Source of the DNA: Cricetomys ansorgei
Taxonomy: Eukaryota > Chordata > Mammalia > Rodentia > Nesomyidae
Direction of reading: 5' to 3'
DNA: 64,000 bases
NCBI GenBank assembly: GCA_026225945.1
Contig: JAMJFZ010001258.1
Span: 13,871,001 to 13,935,000, forward strand
Numbering within the stretch: the stretch's first letter is position 1; each line of letters starts with the position of its first letter. The notes under the pieces were generated by a model. It did no database searches, was not told the origin of the DNA, and saw only the letters and a list, made by a program, of their open reading frames with translations. Shown in pieces: positions 49,425 through 61,339 of the stretch. The position numbers were made by a program, and so were the translations under genes.

Positions 49425-51700
49425 AATTAAACCAGCAGTAGCTGCCCACTTCTAGACAGGTGGGCCATCCTGTGGCTACAGGATTCAATCTTTTGGCCAG
49501 GTATGTCACAGGGTGTTGCATGGCCTCAAAGTTTGGGTTAAAACCCTTTTTGTCTTTTGTTTCATGGACTAACAGATGAAAAGGCTTTGAAACATCTGGA
49601 AGTTTTAGGGCTGAGGCTGAAGTCAGAGCTCTTTTTAAAGCCTCAAATGTCTTTTGTTTAGTCTCAGTCCAGATTAGGTTCTTAGTGTCTCCCCTCTTTG
49701 CGTTGATATATAGAGGTCTTGTTATTTTTAAAAACTCTGGTATCCAGAGGCAGCAATATCCAGCTGCACGTAGGAACTCTCGCACCTGTCTGTTTGAAGT
49801 CAGAATCTGAAGGATGGCAGCAATCCTCTGAGACAGGCTCCTTTTGCCTCCCTTCAGCTGGTAGCCAAGATAGGTAACCTTTTACAATGTTGGGCCTTCT
49901 TAGCCAATCTTCTGTAGCCCAAGGCCTGTAACACTTAAGCAGTCCGTCAGTGGCCCTTTTCTAATCAGTTTCTCAGGAAACCTCTAACAGATGGGCAGGA
50001 AATCTGCATTTAGTGTCTTTAAATCATGGGGCACCGTGATCCAGGTCTGTCACCCTGTGTAACCTCCCACTGGGATTGCCCATTTAAAAGCAAATGGGTT
50101 GACTCACCTCTGCCAATAGAAGGCTGAAGAATCTCTTTCCAGTCCAAGACAGTGTACATATGTTTCTCTGGCAGAATTAGACATGAGAATCAGAGGTCCC
50201 AGGTTTCTTCATAGGCAGGAGAGGCGTATTCCAGGGTGACTGGTAGGACACCAGGATGCCCGACTCTTCAAGCCAGGCAATATGGACTGCAATTTCCCCT
50301 TTTGTTTTCAGAGTCACTGGGTATTGTTTAATCTGGATGGAGGTAGCTGAACTGGTCAGCTGAACCATTATAAGAGCTTGGTGTTGGACCAGTCCTGGGG
50401 GGTTGGCTGCTTGCCCATACCCCCGAAAAATCTTTGTTGTCAATCTGAGAGATAGTCCAACTATATCTTTTGATTGGAGGCAAGATACTCAGTGAGGAGA
50501 TATTTTTCTACAGAGGGTAAGATACAGAAATTTTATTGGGGATCTGTAAGTCTAACTTTCTCATTATCAGAGAAGGGAACTGTGACGGTGGCTCTCAGTT
50601 TATGCAAAAGGTCTTGTCCCAGACAGTTTTTCTCTTGTTAAACACCTTTAGAGTTACCTCCAGCAACTGGGATCTACTTATATCTTTAAATTTTATAGCT
50701 TTTTTCTAATATTTGGGCTGACTGGGTGACAAAGGCAATCTTTTTTAGCATTTGTCTTTAATCTTTCTAAAAAGTACCTACTGGAAATTGTTTAAAGTCT
50801 CTTTAGTCAGTGTTGGACAGAAGGGAAAATCTGCTCTACGCGGGCTGCATTGCCAGGCAGCGATTGTCCTGCCCAGACCGGGGGCAGCTTTTCTACTTTT
50901 TTTTTTTTTTTTAAGAGAATGGTAGGTTTTATGGATTACTGGTTGAAACAAGGGCATAAATTCTGAATAAGAAAGAAGTAGTACTTTTTCTTTCCTTTCA
51001 TGCTAAGCCCAGGGGAACGTTTTCTTTTCCCAGGGCTGTTCAGAGCAGGCATGGAGCAGAGGGAATGCTCACCTGGGGGAACTACTTCTCCCTCCCTGTG
51101 TGCATGCTGTTTAAATTCTTAGATGTCAAGGGGCCCTGGATGAGAGGCTCAGCCCCTCCCCACCTCTACAAAGGGATCAACTGTGACTGTGAGCAGGAGT
51201 CAAGCACCGAGCAAGGATCCCTGCTACCAGAGGGGACGGGTGAAGGGTGTTGTTGTTGGTGCTTGTTTGGGATTTTTTTGTTTGTTTGTTTGTTTGTTTT
51301 TTGGTTTTCTAGGTGACCTGAAAGAGCCAAAAGGATTCAGGTCCCCAACAGGAAGGGGCAGAGGTCTTGAGTCAGGGGATTCTCAGACCAGGGAAAGCCA
51401 CTGGTCAATACAGGGAAACAATGGACAGAAACACACAGAGAGACACACAGTAAAGACAACCAGGGGTGCCACCACACATTCATACACCTGAACAGAGGGA
51501 CTCCTGCAATGACGTCTCACAGGACCAGGATACTGGAGTCTCTGACGTCTCCTCTATGCTCAAACAGAAGGCGCCTTAACCAGACTCATCTCCGGAGGTG
51601 ACAGACCAGGCGACTTTCTAATTTTTCTTTTGGAGTGTAGATGTCAGACTCCTCTGAAGCAGTAGGCGATGATTGATCAAAGGGAGCCCTGGGGACCTGG
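49425..51700 (-). pseudogene. Defective class-I ERV remnant A (protease-RT part)
   Basis: On the minus strand, decayed gammaretrovirus-like pol is recognisable. Protease-end sequence lies at about 50650-50500. The beginning of reverse transcriptase lies at about 50443-50177, with a conserved SPWNTPLLP motif. The RT connection region lies at about 49785-49423 (motifs REFLRAAGYC and LWIP). The central palm with the catalytic aspartates is missing between 50177 and 49785, and stops and frameshifts break the rest. A polypurine/A-rich edge (complement of ttttttgttttgttttt near 49407-49425) ends it. 50900-51700 may hold gag remnants that I cannot read. No functional protein is possible. Confidence 0.7.
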
Positions 51701-51774
51701 AACATCTCAGGTTGCACACCCCTGGGAGCCACCTGACCACCGCACCCGTCCTTGCTTCAAGCAGCTCTGAGACT

Positions 51775-52112
51775 CCTGGTGTTTGGGATCTCAGTGGGAT
51801 CTTCTGAAATTGTATTTCAGGGTATTCACCAGAGAAGACTTGGGTTTAAGTCAATAGAAAGTCTTTATTACTGACAACAGTGGGTGTTTGGGATCCCAGT
51901 GTAGTCCTGAGCCTTTCTCAGGATAAGCTTTTAAGCACAAAAACCATGTTCTGGGTTGACATACTTCAGTTAACAAGAACAGTTTGCTAGAAGCGGAACT
52001 ACAGAAGCCAAAAAGCAAGGTTGGTACGTTTTGAGACTTTCCCAGAACTGTATGGACTTGGATGGGTTAGGCCTTTGTTGGCAGGTGGTGCTGTCTATAT
52101 GTTGAGTCTTAA
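51775..52112 (-). mobile_element. Probable 5' LTR of ERV remnant A
   Basis: On the minus strand a TATA-like CTTAAAAGC (near 51935) is followed about 65 bp on by AATAAA (complement of tttatt near 51867), the spacing of a retroviral R region. The block tgtttgggatc(t/c)cagtg occurs twice 106 bp apart (near 51780 and 51886). The ends are uncertain and no target duplication was found. Confidence 0.45.
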
Positions 52113-52185
52113 CAGACTAAATGGCACTCCATCATGGAGTCAGTTGTGCTAAGGTTTCAGGGTCTACTAAGGTCTGTGACCCTGT

Positions 52186-52188
<3 letters not shown>

Positions 52189-52223
<35 letters not shown>
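52189..52223. repeat. (CA)n microsatellite
   Basis: About 17 CA dinucleotides followed by aaaagtgtgtgtgtatg. B1-like fragments (-) follow at about 52325-52410. Confidence 0.95.
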
Positions 52224-52227
<4 letters not shown>

Positions 52228-52410
52228 TGTGTGTGTATGTTGGTCACCAACCAAGAAGTCAGCAGAGGCATAGTGCAGGATGGAGGATGAAGTGTTCCTT
52301 GAAGGCAGACAGAAGCTCATCCTCTTGTTTTATGAGCTAGAGACTTACTATGTAGCCCAGGCTGGACTAAAACTCTTGATCCTCCTGCCTCAGCCTCTGG
52401 AGTGCTGAGC

Positions 52411-52938
52411 GCGGATCTCAGCCTGTAGCCCAGACTGGCATCAAACTCACAGCAACCCACAGATTGCTGCAGAGGACTCAGGAGTATCTAGAGATCCAGG
52501 CCAGCCTTGGCCATGCACCTTACCCTAGCCGTGCATGTGGTACACAAACACGAATACTGACAAAACACTCATACACAGAAAATAAACTTTTTTTTAAAGA
52601 AAAATATGATGATTCTACTACCTCTAATCTATTTTCTCTCTCTCTCTTTTCTTCTTTTTTCTGGGGGGGAAGGAAGGCTGTCTTTGTGGGGATTTTGTTT
52701 TGTTTGTTTTGTTTTGTTTGTTTGTTTGAAAGTGTCTTAGTTTGTAGCCTGGAATTCATTATGTTTCTCAGGCTGGACTTGCGTTCACAGCGATCCTCAA
52801 GCCTCAGCCTTTTAAGTACTGAGAAAAAAATCTAAAACAGGAAAATTTTAGGGCCAGAAATTAGATTCCAAGATGGTAGCGCATGCCTGACTCAGAACAG
52901 GGCAAAGGGTAGGAGGGTCTGATTCATCCTTTCTACCT
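52411..52938. other. Intergenic filler
   Basis: SINE fragments (B2 tail-like at about 52490-52590, B1-like at about 52720-52820) and T-rich simple sequence. No gene. Confidence 0.5.
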
Positions 52939-53196
52939 TGTAACCATTCACAGGACCCTTCAGGTGGGGGCTGGGTGAATGGCAAAATGCAGACTCACTT
53001 TATTACGGGGGTGGGGGTGGGGGCGAGGGGGGGACCTCTTATACCCTCCACCCGGCCCAGCATCCCATTGGCTGCCAGACTGTAGCTGCTGCTCCCCTGG
53101 GCATGTCTGGGTAGGTCTGTCTCTGGGCATGCCCAGGCAGATCCGTCTCTGGGTGTGTCCACACAGGTCTCAGGCCTTGTCCAGTTTTCTCCTACA
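52939..53196 (-). mobile_element. 3' LTR of ERV remnant B
   Basis: A 258-bp unit with TGTAGG...GGTTACA ends on the minus strand. It has a TATA box (GGGTATAAGAGG near 53045) and AATAAA (complement of 52999-53004) about 40 bp on. It abuts the ERV B integrase remnant directly. A G-rich run (gggggtgggggtgggggcgagggggg) separates TATA and poly(A) signals. Confidence 0.65.
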
Positions 53197-55340
53197 TCTA
53201 CCTGTCCCGAACTCTGGGGGTGATATGCACAATTAAATTTCCAATTGACTCCCAAGGTCTTAATGAGAGACTGAGTTACCTGTGAAATGGAAGCAGGGCC
53301 ATTTTCCGACTCTATAGCGCTAGGAAGACCATACCTGGGTACCAGTTCTTCCAAGACCTTCTTGGCGACCATGGCTACTGTTCCTTTCTCAGTGGGGTCG
53401 GCCTCTACCCATCCTGAAACAGTGTCTACAAACACTAGCAAGTACTTGTACCCATACCGGCCAGGTCTCACCTCTGTGAAGACCGCTTCCCAGTGGACTC
53501 CCGGCAAAAGTCTTCATTCTCTTTTTCCTTGGGGTCCTTGTTTCGATGAGGAATTAACAGATTGACAAATTATACATTTAGAAATGCAATCTTTCACTAC
53601 TTGGTCCAGTCGTAAGATTTTTTAGGTTGGTTTTCTGTAGGAGTTCCTTGATTTTTCTTAGACCCAGATGAGCTCCCTTGTGAATATCACACCGGTCGGT
53701 GTGCCATGTTTTCAGGGAGAATGACTGGGTTACCTGTGGTGTGCCTCCACCATTTTTGTGTATATGTGGGGCGGGGTTGCAGAGTCTTCAACATCCTGTG
53801 CAGAATATTAGGGTGTTTCTGGCAATGTGGGGGCCAGCAAGACTACTAGAGTCTGGGCCTGGGCAGCTGCTTCTCTGGCTTCTTGGTCTGCCCTTCCGTT
53901 GCCCTTTTCTTCAAACGTGTTTCCATTTTGGTGCCCAGAATGATAACCAATCTCTTTGGCAGCCAAAGGGCTGACAGGAGACCTAGTATTTCCTGTTTGT
54001 TTTTAATAGTCTTCCCCTCTGCAGTCAGCAGTCCTCTCTTGTGGTAAATGGCTCCATGTACATGAGCCGTAGCAAAGGCCTACCGGCTGTCTGCATATAT
54101 ATTAACTGTCTTACTTTTACCTAGATCAAAGCCTTGGTCAAGGTGGTGAGTTCCGCTTTCTAGGCAGACCTGCTTGGAGGCAGAGCTGAGGCCCAAACCG
54201 TCTCTGTGGTGGTCACCACTGCTGCTACTGCATATCGGGTCCCCCGATGAATATAGCAGCTACCGTTTGTGAAGTAGGTGACATCTGGGTCTGGACAGGG
54301 CTGGTCTTGCAGGTTCGGCCATGTTCCCCACACTTGGTGCAAAACCTCAATGCAGTCGTGTGCATCACCTCTTTTTCCCTGTTGGGCAAGAGGGTAGATG
54401 GATTAAGGGCAGTGCTGGGGAGGAACTGTGTACTGGGGGGAATTAAGCAGCAAGGCCTGGTAATAAGTCAAGCGGGAATTGGTGATCCAACGGTCTGGGG
54501 GTTTCTTAAAGGATCCCTTCAGTTGCATGTGGAGTAGTGACCATTAATGTTTATCCCAGAGTCAGTTTGTCAGTGTCTTTGACCAGAAGGGCAGTTGCAG
54601 ATAATACAGAGACGTGTGGGCCAGCCAGCAGCCACCGGGTCATTTTTTGACAAGTAAGCCACTGCCTTTTCCAGGGACCCAGTTGTTGTATAAGGACTCC
54701 CTTGGCGACTCCGCCTTTTTCATCCACAAAGAGATGGTATGGCTTATGCGTATCAGGCAGGGCCAATGCTGGTGCTTTAAGGAGGGCCTGTTTTATCTCC
54801 CTAAAAGCTTTGTCTTGGGCCTCAGTCCATATAAAGGACTCTTCTATCCCCCGAGTGGAGTCATACAGGGACGTGACCAGCTCTGCAAACCCTGGGATCC
54901 ATAATCGGCAGAATCATGCTGATCCCAGGAACTCCCTCACCTGGCACCTGGTTTTTGGGATGGGGATTCCAAAAATAGTCTATTTACTGGCTGGGGATAA
55001 CCATCTTTGTCCCTCTTTGGGTAGGTAACCCAAATACCGAGCCTCTGGTACTCATATATTGGCCTTTTTGGTTGACACCTTGTATCTCAACTTAGCTAAT
55101 GTCTCTACCAGCTCCTGTCGTAGCTTTAAAGCAGGTGTCCATGTCAGGCATGGCCAAGAGGAGGTCATCTATGTACTGTCGGAGGCTTACAGGCAGGTGA
55201 GCACATCTGACCTCATCCAGGTCAAAGACGGTAGTCGAGTTCTTAAATCCTGTGTCAGTTCGGTTGTTCCTCACCTTAGTGCTGGCCAGAACCCAGCTAT
55301 GGCCTACTTCACAGGAGCCTGGCTTGGTTGGTGCTTATCT
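53197..55340 (-). pseudogene. Defective class-I ERV remnant B (RT - RNase H - integrase)
   Basis: On the minus strand, decayed gammaretrovirus-like pol pieces appear in genomic order. RT palm with a YIDD box lies near 55190 (55274-55092), the RT connection region at 54766-54551, RNase H at about 54342-53960, and the integrase core at about 53507-53200 (motifs [10 protein letters not shown] and YHPQSSGQV). The integrase C-terminus and all of env are absent, and the frame runs straight into the LTR at 53196. Many stops and frameshifts are present. It differs in sequence from remnant A in the shared RT region, so it is a second family. No matching 5' LTR is seen. Confidence 0.75.
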
Positions 55341-55399
55341 GCGCTGTAGCTGGAGGCATAGGAATAAGTCCATTTCCACGTGCAGATGAGGATACGCCA

Positions 55400-55700
55400 G
55401 TATCTTTGTCTTAACCAGTGGGTCTCACTTGGTTGAGAGGCTCACAAATGACCCTCCCCTGCCTGCACCCTATAAATATACCCTAACCCTTGCAATAAAG
55501 GGACCACGCCCCTCTGACGAGTTCCTGTGCTCTTCAGCTGGGGCCCACCAAGGGCAAGTCGGATAAGAACCACACTGTCCACACTGTGTTCCCACGCGGC
55601 TTTCCGCCTGGGGGCAGCCAGTCGTGGGTCGGCCACGGCTGCTTCCCAGGGCGAGGAAAGCCACTGACGGGGATGCACGTGGGTGAAATTCGTTACAAGA
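55400..55700 (+). mobile_element. LTR-like unit, plus strand
   Basis: TATA (ccctataaatatacc near 55470), then AATAAA at about 55493 (gcaataaaggga), then a CpG-rich U5-like stretch ending near aaattcgttaca (about 55695). The 5' end is unclear (perhaps tgtcttaacc near 55409) and no target duplication is evident. Orientation is opposite to ERV B, so it is a separate insertion. Confidence 0.5.
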
Positions 55701-56801
55701 CACCTGACCCTTACCTACCCCGCTTTCTACCTTGCTGAGCACATTCTAACTACTGTCTCCCTGCCGCTCTTCAACAGCACCATGGCCCCACCACAGAGTG
55801 TGCCTGCAGCTCCTCCTCCCTGAAAGACTTCCGAAACTTTGTGTCTCCTACTCTTGCTCATTGCGCAGGCCAGTCAAGTCCTCCTCTCCTGCCCAAGACT
55901 GTCACGGGTTCCCGTTGCCTACTAAGCTAAGCGACGCTGAACCCAGTGATCCTCCCAAAGGATCACAATGTTAATCTACCCCTCGGAGGGGAGGAGCCTT
56001 AAACTCCTGACCACAATCCCAGCGGTCGAGGGAGGGGTCTGAGGAAGGAGGATTGCTTTGACTCCGAGGCCTTCCTTGGCTACAGACACTATCTCACTCA
56101 CACACACACACACACACACACAAAATGCATATGTGGCAACAGCTCATTCTGTTACCCACATGTACCTTTCACAACTAATCTGTGGTGAAGAAGTTAGAAC
56201 AAAACAGTACTACTCAAGCTAGGCGCACACGAGGCTTCTCTCTCTCTCCCGGGTAGTTGGAGTGTAAATGCATATGACATTCTAGATAACAGAGCGGGGA
56301 TAAAATGATCCCGGGAATGGCTGATGTCCCCAGTGCTGGGGTGGACAGCCCTTGTGATACACTGGGTAGTCTAGTCTCAGAGACCAATTATTTCTAGATT
56401 AAAGACTTTGCTGGATACCAGAACAACACTTAAATATAAGCCAAGAAGATCTACTTAACTCCAAATAACCTAACTGTATACCAGAAAGAGAGGGGAGGAA
56501 AAAAAGAAAAGAAAAGAAAAAAAAAACAAAACAACAGCGTTATTTAGAGAAAAACAACAGAGTGTAGGTACCGACAAGGTGAAAATCACGCCCCTCTCGC
56601 CCACCCGAAAACTACTGACCTGCCACCCAAAAGAGGAAGAAAGTGGACTCACAGTGGAGCATGGAGACTCAAGCTGTAATCCAGGAATTACAGGTAGGTT
56701 TAAAGCAAGCCTGGGCTACATAGCAACGTCCTGCTTGTCTCTCTGTCTCTGTGCCTCGGTATTTGTCTCTGCCTGCCTATTCTCCCCTCTCTCTCTCTCC
56801 C

Positions 56802-56843
<42 letters not shown>

Positions 56844-57302
56844 AAGAGCAAAAGTTATGTTTTAAATGTTAGCTTCTGTGCCTAAGATATCTTTAAAAGA
56901 AAACCAGATAGCCTTAACCTCCTGGAATGCTAGGTGGCTGTTCAGGTGAGATAGTCTTGGATCTATCTCCCTTGCCCAAGGACATAACCGCTTGGTTTAT
57001 CGGGTAGGGAGGGGCTGGATCCCAAGTCAGGAGATAACCCAGACAGGAAGTACATCAGGATAGGTGCTTGTCAGTGATTGAACCTGGTGTGAAGTGTGTA
57101 GCCTTATGAGTTCTGCATTTTTAAGCACCTGTGATCCTGGGCCATTCTATGGGAGCTTTGGAGGTGACAGTTTCCCTCCATGGGTACCTCAGGACGGACC
57201 TGGTCAGAATCTTATCTTCCTGGCCAGTATTTAGTTAATTTAATTAAAGCTTGCTTGCTTCACATTTGGCTCAATCATGGTGGTCTTATTCTAACTGGAT
57301 TT

Positions 57303-57350
<48 letters not shown>

Positions 57351-57470
57351 TCTAGAGCAGAAAAGAGCAATAACTCAAACAAAAAATTCATTAGAGTAAT
57401 GATAAAGCAGGTTAAGCAGGCAGAAGCAGCAGTGTTCGAGAGGACCATCGCCCCCTAGCGGCGCAGTACA
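55701..57470. other. Intergenic stretch with microsatellites
   Basis: (CA)n at 56098-56122, a CT-rich tract (CTCTCC and CT units) at 56782-56840, a long (CA)n at 57306-57346, and a degenerate B1 piece at about 56660-56730. 55700-56090 and 56850-57300 are unassigned and could include more retroviral flank. Confidence 0.6.
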
Positions 57471-58025
57471 CTGACCTGGGCTCTCTACATCCACCCCGCC
57501 CCGCCCCCCACCCGCCACCCATTTCATGTTCTCTCCTTTTCATTGTTGTTAATAACCCACTGGGTCCAGTGAGCGCTGCCTGCTGGAGCGCTGACTGATC
57601 TGGTTGACCTGACCCTGTACAGTGAGCTAGCTCATGGGCACAATGGCCACGTCATATCCTGAAGACGGCATTCCACAGCACTCCTCCCTGTCCTTCCCTC
57701 GTGATGTTTTCTGAGCCGGGTGAGTGGAGGGTGACAGAGCTGTGCCCCTCAGAGCTGAGCACTCAACAGACATGTATGCTCAGCACTTGGATCAGTTCTG
57801 AGTCTCTGCATTGACTCCTCGCCATTGTGGAGAGAAGCTTCTTGGGACAAGGTTGAATTTCAGTGTTCTCTGAAATATGGACCATAAAGTGCATTCTGAA
57901 GAGTCTTGCAATGGAAAGATGTATTGGAATGAATGGAGGGTTATATTTATTGTAGCGTGGTATTGTATTTGTATACTTGTATTTTTCTTCTTCTTCTTTT
58001 TTCTTTTCTCCTCCTCCTCCTTTTT
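57471..58025. other. Unassigned intergenic sequence
   Basis: A C-rich patch (ccgccccgccccccacccgcc) at about 57496-57516, then unique-looking DNA and a CTT/CTC-rich stretch at 57985-58030 that is the tail of the next SINE. No gene. Confidence 0.45.
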
Positions 58026-58029
58026 CTTC

Positions 58030-59190
58030 TGGTTTTTTGAGACAAGGTTTCTCTGTTGTAACTCTGGCTGTCCTGGAACTCACTCCGTAGACCAGGCTGG
58101 CCTCAAACTCACAAAGATCCGCCTGCCTCTGCCTCCAAGTGCTGGGATTAAAGTCATGTGCCTCCACTGCCTGGCTTTTCTTTATTTTTTTACACCAATT
58201 TTTGGTGGGGGGCAGTCATGTGCACTGTGGCAGGCAGACCTACTATGGTGTACATGTGGATGTCAGAAAACAACCTAGGGAGTTAGCTCTCTCTTTCCAC
58301 TATGTGAGTTCTGGTGACCAAACTCAAGTTTCCTCACTTGACACGAGTGTCTTCGTTGACTGATCCATCATGCTGGCTCTGCGTTCTAATATTTTTTGGA
58401 AGGCAGAACTTGTAAGTCATTAGCATAATATGGAGGAAGAAATCTCTTAAAGTTCTAAGGATGACAGAGTACTTCTCTTGACTGCTTATGAAAAAAGTAT
58501 AAGAATAAAGAATTGAAGACAGAAGCAGAACGTAGTCTTGAAAAATTCTCAGCCTTAAAAACTTATAAAATGAGATTGTATGCAAGGCATGGTGACCCAT
58601 GCCAGTAGTCACAATGATTGGGGCAGCTGAGGCAGGAGGATTACTTGAGCCCATTAGTTAAAGATCTGCTTGGGCAACATAGAAAAACCTCATCTAAAAC
58701 AAAACAAAAAACAACAATCCAGGTATGACAGCATGCATACCTGCAGTCCTATGAAGCCAGCCTGGGCTATGTAGTGAGTTCCAGGCCAGCATGGGCTACA
58801 TAGCAAGACCCTATTTCTAAATAAATACTAAGTGCTGGAGAGATGACTCTGTGGTCAAGAGTTCTTCCAAAGGACCAATGTTCAATTCCCAGCACTTACG
58901 TAGGGCAGCATGATCCAGTGCCCTCTTTTGGATGCTGCCTGCACCTGCAGGCACGTGCGACTCAACTCACAGTAAAGTACACACCTATACACATAACAAG
59001 TTATTACATGTTTATTAAGAAAGAGGAGAGAGAAAGTTTGGGTACACGTGCCACAGCATTTGTGTGGAGGTCAGAGGACAAACTTCAGAAGCTATCTTCC
59101 ACCAAGTACGTGTGTCCCTGGGATCAAACTCAGGTTGCCAGACATGGCAGCAAGCATGTTTTCCCACTGAGCCATCTTGTGGTTCCCCAA
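58030..59190. repeat. SINE cluster
   Basis: B1 (-) at about 58030-58170, a B3-like copy (-) at about 58210-58375, B1 (+) at about 58575-58700, B1 fragment (+) at about 58725-58815, B2 (+) at about 58835-58990, and a B3-like copy (-) at about 59020-59185. Confidence 0.75.
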
Positions 59191-59447
59191 ATTAGTAATT
59201 CTAAAATACATTTTTCTCGCTTATTTATTTATATTTATCTCATGTGTGAGAATGTTTTGCCTGCATGTACGTATGTGCACTTTGCATATGCTAATGTCTT
59301 CGGTGCTGACATTTTACGGGCAATGTTTTATCAGTATAAATAAGTTAAAGTTTTCTGGTGGGTTGTGCAATCAGTTCACTGTAGGAATACTACAAAAAAT
59401 ATCTTTAACCTATATTCATTTATAACTCATCCCTTAAAATACTTAGT

Positions 59448-59971
59448 TGTCGTTTTCAGCACGTGCTTGTGTTTCTTCCCAGGGTCCCGCTGTCCCGCCA
59501 GAGGCCGGGGCGAACGGACCCAGACCCAAGCGGCGGGAGGCGTGGGGCCCAGGGATCCGTGGTTCGGTGACCTTTCGAGGAGCTGTCCACCTGCGGGCCT
59601 GAGAAATGTGTGACCAGCCTCGAAGAAGGCCCAGGAGACGGCGTCTGATGAACCCAGACTCGTTTATTCCAAATGCTCTTCCCAATAAATAACCTCTTTC
59701 CCCGGGGAAGGGCGGGGATTTCTCCCTTGGGCGGGGAAGCCTTAATTAGCATGGCAGGGGAGAGGCACACCTGGTCTTTGCAGAGATAAAGGTGTACAAT
59801 TCACCACAGGGTCAGGCAGAAAGTTTGCCATTCTGTTTACTGAGTAGCAGCTTCCAGGGCTTCAAGAAAAGGAGTCTGCATAGCATCCTGCCAGCCCCGG
59901 GGGCCGGGGGCCGGGAGGAAGGGCGAGGAATGCGCGCGCTTCAACTTAACTCTTTAGCCCAGAGCCCTACA
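59448..59971 (-). mobile_element. Solo LTR of an ERVK-type (class II) element
   Basis: A 524-bp CpG-rich unit with TGT...ACA ends, flanked by the exact 6-bp direct repeat CTTAGT (59442-59447 and 59972-59977), the duplication size of class-II/IAP-type elements. On the minus strand it carries GC-rich U3 and AT-rich promoter-like sequence (ggttatttattggg near 59690). AATAAA follows near 59667 (complement of gtttattcc), then a U5-like end. No internal genes. Confidence 0.8.
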
Positions 59972-60259
59972 CTTAGTTACATTTGTGGTCAAACTAAGCT
60001 AAACTTAATGTAGGATTGATTTCCAAATCCTGTCTTAGTAATTGTGTGTTGGTTTCACAATGTATAGCTGCAGATTACCTTTTATATTTTAATCCCAAAT
60101 TCTGGAAAATCAACTGTTTGTTGGTCTGTCATTAACAATATTATTTAGTGTAAATTTGCACTCATAATATCCTGAAATTTTATAGTAAACTAATTACTGC
60201 TAAGAAAACCACACTACCACTAGACACCTTCTTTCTTTTTGTTTTCAGTGTGTGCATGT

Positions 60260-60720
60260 GTCTCTGTGTCTGTGCATGTGAGTGTAGTTCCCAAAAAAGG
60301 CCAGAAGACAGTGACAAACACCCTGAAGTAGGAGTTACAGGTGCTTGTAAGCCTCATCGTGTGGAGACCTGAGAGCTTTTTTTCCTTCATACAGGGTTTC
60401 TTTGTGTAGCCCTGGCTGTCTTGGAACTCTTTCTGTAGACCAGGCTGGTCTCAAACTTATAGAGACTCACCTGCCTCTGCCTCCTGAGTGCTGGAATTAA
60501 AGGCATTCGCCACCAAGCCCCAGTGAGATCTCCTTTAAGAACAGTATGTGTTCTTACGTGCTGAACTGTCTCTCCAGCTCTAGTGTTTTATTTTGTTTTG
60601 AGACAGGTCTTACTATGCAGTGCAGATTAACCTGGTACTTACTATGAGGCTGTCCTCAAATTCATGGCAATCCTCTACTGCCTCAGCCTTCTAAGTGCTG
60701 AGATTACAGATATATGTCAT
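60260..60720 (-). repeat. SINE cluster
   Basis: A B3-like copy at about 60260-60380, a B1 at about 60385-60520, and a degenerate B1 at about 60600-60720, all on the minus strand. 59980-60255 is AT-rich and unassigned. Confidence 0.7.
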
Positions 60721-60750
60721 CAGATCATATTCACCTTTTCTTTTTTGTAG

Positions 60751-61090
60751 GAATTTAGTGGAGCCATTCTACCTGGTATATACACCTGGTTGAAGTATTT
60801 ATTGTTAGAAATACTTTGACTCGGAAGAACTCTTTGTATTACAAGGTATTTGTTTTTAGTATTGCTAATGGAGGAATTTTTATGGCCTTTTCAAGACCTC
60901 AGTTACAAGATGTTCTTGGCAAACCAGGAAATCTTGGATTACTGAGTACAGTAAGCAGTGCTCAATAAAAGGCTAACACTGCCGAGGTGATAGTTTCTGC
61001 AAGAGACATAAAGATTAAATCAGGAGCTCTGGTGTGTAAAATTAAATAGCCTTTGTTGTGACATCCAATAAAAGTGTTTCTGCAAAAGTT
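60751..61090 (+). pseudogene. Unidentified open frame with 3'UTR-like tail (possible retrocopy or terminal exon)
   Basis: A frame without stops runs from 60759 to a TAA at 60966-60968 (69 codons). It includes FVFSIANGGIFMAFSRPQL and ends in VSSAQ. A strong plus-strand acceptor-like sequence, ccttttcttttttgtag, ends at 60750. AATAAA signals lie at 60964-60969 and 61067-61072. This looks like the 3' end of an mRNA, either a truncated processed copy or a real last exon. I do not recognise the protein. An in-frame stop at 60756-60758 and the lack of a clear poly(A) tail argue for decay. Confidence 0.3.
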
Positions 61091-61339
61091 CAAGGCTGAG
61101 TCCTTTGAGGCTGGCTTTCTACTCTTTTCAAAACTTTGCATCTTGGAACATCTCTCGTTCTTCAGTTGTTCCTGAACTCAGATCACCAATACTTTTTTTT
61201 CTGTGTGTGGTTTCCTGAGATTACATTTACCCTCAGAGAAAACTTTTGAGCTTCATTAAACTTGGGTCACTCAGAACATCAAATAAGTTCAGGTTAATGG
61301 AATATTCACTGTGATCCCCCCCCCCTCTTTCTTTCTTCA

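Noticed and set aside
50900..51700. Gag gene of ERV remnant A
   Set aside because: A few acidic/proline-rich codons can be read in fragments but no gag motif is secure, so it is left as unassigned retroviral-type sequence.
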